Shown: in pieces, positions 7,114 to 7,864 of the stretch | Layout of the letters: each line of letters opens with the position of its first letter | Numbering within the stretch: position 1 is the first letter of the stretch | From: Thermoplasmata archaeon | GTDB taxonomy: Archaea > Thermoplasmatota > Thermoplasmata > Lutacidiplasmatales > UBA184 | NCBI GenBank assembly: GCA_013044425.1 | Contig: JABEUK010000172.1 | Span: 1 to 7,864, forward strand | DNA: 7,864 nucleotides | Direction: 5' to 3' | Notes under the pieces: model-generated | Database searches by the model: none | What the model was told of the DNA's origin: nothing | Seen by the model: only the letters and a program-made list of their open reading frames with translations | Made by a program: the position numbers and the translations under genes

Positions 7114-7121
7114 CGCTCCGG
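7102..7121. terminator. GC-rich hairpin at convergent gene ends
   Basis: CCGGAGCG (7102-7109), loop CTGA, CGCTCCGG (7114-7121) is a perfect 8-bp stem, and it includes the dehydrogenase stop codon in its loop region. The minus-strand gene ends at 7131, so the hairpin also lies just past that stop. In the plus direction it is followed by only a weak T-rich tract (TATTTC). Bidirectional terminator or 3'-end protection is an inference. Confidence 0.45.
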
Positions 7122-7130
7122 GGTGGGGCT

Positions 7131-7529
7131 CTATTTCGGCGGCGGCTCCGACTCGGGGCCGGACCGCTTCCAGGATTGGGCGGAGATCGACTCGTACACC
7201 GACTCTTCGGGGGCTCCGGCCGATCCGCGTGACTCGGTCGCGGCGTGGACCCGGTCCTTCTGCATGAGCCAGTAGTGGATTCTCCAGGACCGCCCTCGGG
7301 ACACGGTCGCATCCTCTTCTTCGCTCGTCAACAACCCGGCATCCTCGAGCCAATAGAACCGGTCCCGGTCCTCCTTCGAGAGCGTGTTGTCCAGTACCGA
7401 ATCCTCGTTGCCGAAGTAGGCCATCACCATCTCCGCCGTCGGGCGTGCCTCCGAGGGCATGATCTTCCCCTGCGCGACGAGGGTGCGCTCGATCGCCCGG
7501 GTCAGCTCCTCCACGGTGATCAGGGGCAT
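7131..7529 (-). CDS. Small conserved-looking archaeal protein of unknown function
   Basis: A 132-residue soluble protein with no signal peptide, membrane segment or metal-ligand cluster. The first 85 residues look like a compact, helix-rich domain: an N-terminal helix (about 6-20), a central YFGNEDSVLDN segment (38-48), KEDRDRFYWLEDAGLL (52-67), and an aromatic block ending in WRIHYWLM (82-89). The rest is a charged, probably disordered tail ending in SEPPPK. The pattern recalls a domain of unknown function in Thermoplasmatota (DUF6015, from memory), and the acidic helix plus basic aromatic block could be a winged-helix-like fold; both are tentative. ATG 7529 lacks a Shine-Dalgarno site but has a TATA-like box 32 bases upstream. 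It is divergent from pus10 and convergent with the dehydrogenase. That the frame is a real gene is supported by position, promoter and amino-acid composition. Confidence 0.8.
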   Translation of the reverse strand: MPLITVEELTRAIERTLVAQGKIMPSEARPTAEMVMAYFGNEDSVLDNTLSKEDRDRFYWLEDAGLLTSEEEDATVSRGRSWRIHYWLMQKDRVHAATESRGSAGAPEESVYESISAQSWKRSGPESEPPPK

Positions 7530-7556
7530 GGGGACGCGCGCGGCAGGGCGCGGGTG

Positions 7557-7565
7557 CCAATAACC
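7557..7565 (-). promoter_or_regulatory. TATA-like box of the small unknown gene
   Basis: The minus strand reads GGTTATTGG, centred 32 bases before ATG 7529 and similar to the xerA box (both contain TTATTRG). A leader of zero to about five bases is predicted. Confidence 0.45.
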
Positions 7566-7588
7566 GTCGCTCGTCCGGCCGCCGTCAT

Positions 7589-7596
7589 GCTTTAGT
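7589..7596 (+). promoter_or_regulatory. TATA-like box of pus10
   Basis: GCTTTAGT is centred about 28 bases before GTG 7620 and is similar to the thyX box (CTTTA core). It fits a leaderless pus10 transcript. The divergent promoter of the small unknown gene lies about 30 bases away. Confidence 0.4.
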
Positions 7597-7619
7597 GGCG
7601 TCCCGGGGTCGTCACGTTC

Positions 7620-7864
7620 GTGACCGAAACGTCGCTGCCGTTCGCCCCCCCGGAGGCGGCGGTGGCCGCCGCGCGGTCGGCCGTCGCCCTCGGACTGTGC
7701 GCCGACTGTTTCGGGCGCCTGTTCGGTCGGTTGGGCCGTGGCCTTACGAACCTTGAGCGCGCCGAGAGGCTCGCCTCGGTGCTGGGGGGGGTGGACTTCG
7801 CGCCGGGTCCTTCGTGTCGGCTCTGTGCGGGGGCGTTCGACCGTATCCCCGTATGGGTCGAACG
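7620..7864 (+). CDS. pus10: tRNA pseudouridine synthase Pus10 (N-terminal part)
   Basis: Archaeal Pus10 converts U54 and/or U55 in the tRNA T-loop to pseudouridine. Only the first 81 codons are in the window. They show the N-terminal accessory region: two CxxC pairs (C27/C30 and C66/C69) that bind zinc, and between them the family signature FGRLFGRLG and LTNLERAERL (about 31-51), which matches the conserved C-x-x-C-x-G-R-x-F ... TN-x-E-R pattern of archaeal Pus10. The THUMP-like and catalytic domains lie beyond the edge. GTG 7620 is chosen because it is preceded by a TATA-like box at leaderless spacing and gives the normal short lead before the first cysteine. An eight-G run occurs at 7784-7791 without breaking the frame. 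Confidence 0.88.
   Translation, partial: MTETSLPFAPPEAAVAAARSAVALGLCADCFGRLFGRLGRGLTNLERAERLASVLGGVDFAPGPSCRLCAGAFDRIPVWVE

Noticed and set aside
5940..7232. A 430-codon plus-strand open frame overlapping the thiouridylase and dehydrogenase genes
   Set aside because: It is in another frame of two genes with intact catalytic motifs, and its product is an Arg/Gly-rich string without domain character.
7784..7791. Eight-G run in pus10 as a possible frameshift
   Set aside because: The reading frame before and after the run matches the Pus10 family, including both CxxC pairs, so no frameshift is needed.

Overview
The window looks like a chromosomal segment of a GC-rich archaeon, possibly a member of Thermoplasmatota. 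The domain assignment rests on four things. A Pus10-type tRNA pseudouridine synthase begins at the right edge, and that family is archaeal and eukaryotic. There is an archaeal-type XerA recombinase. The thiouridylase belongs to the Ncs6/TtuA family. Most gene starts have an A/T-rich TATA-like box about 25-32 bases upstream and no Shine-Dalgarno sequence, as expected for leaderless archaeal transcripts. The lineage below domain level is a guess.

Layout from left to right: 1-1931 (minus) is methionyl-tRNA synthetase, running off the left edge inside its C-terminal OB-fold domain. 2036-2944 (plus) is flavin-dependent thymidylate synthase ThyX, divergent from metG. 2996-4192 (minus) is an FAD-dependent oxidoreductase of the DAO family, convergent with thyX and probably co-transcribed behind the tyrosine recombinase XerA (4217-5146, minus). 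5267-6208 (plus) is a tRNA 2-thiolation enzyme, overlapped by 4 bases by a 3-hydroxyacyl-CoA dehydrogenase (6205-7113, plus). 7131-7529 (minus) is a small conserved-looking protein of unknown function, convergent with the dehydrogenase. From 7620 to the right edge (plus) is the N-terminus of Pus10. Coding density is high. No gap exceeds about 120 bases, and the gaps hold the promoters and two inverted repeats.

Three of the eight genes serve tRNA (charging with Met, 2-thiolation, pseudouridylation). The others cover dTMP synthesis, site-specific recombination, an amine or amino-acid oxidation step, and one step of acyl-CoA metabolism. They do not form one pathway. The two same-strand pairs (xerA-DAO and thiouridylase-dehydrogenase) join functionally unrelated products, which is common in compact archaeal genomes.

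I see no CRISPR array, insertion sequence, tRNA or rRNA gene, prophage or toxin-antitoxin pair, and no convincing new multi-gene system. The points most worth a second look are the inverted repeats that contain the stop codons of both convergent gene pairs, the apparent Asn-to-Thr change at an active-site position of the dehydrogenase, the consistent leaderless promoter spacing that revises several starts, and the small unknown protein.
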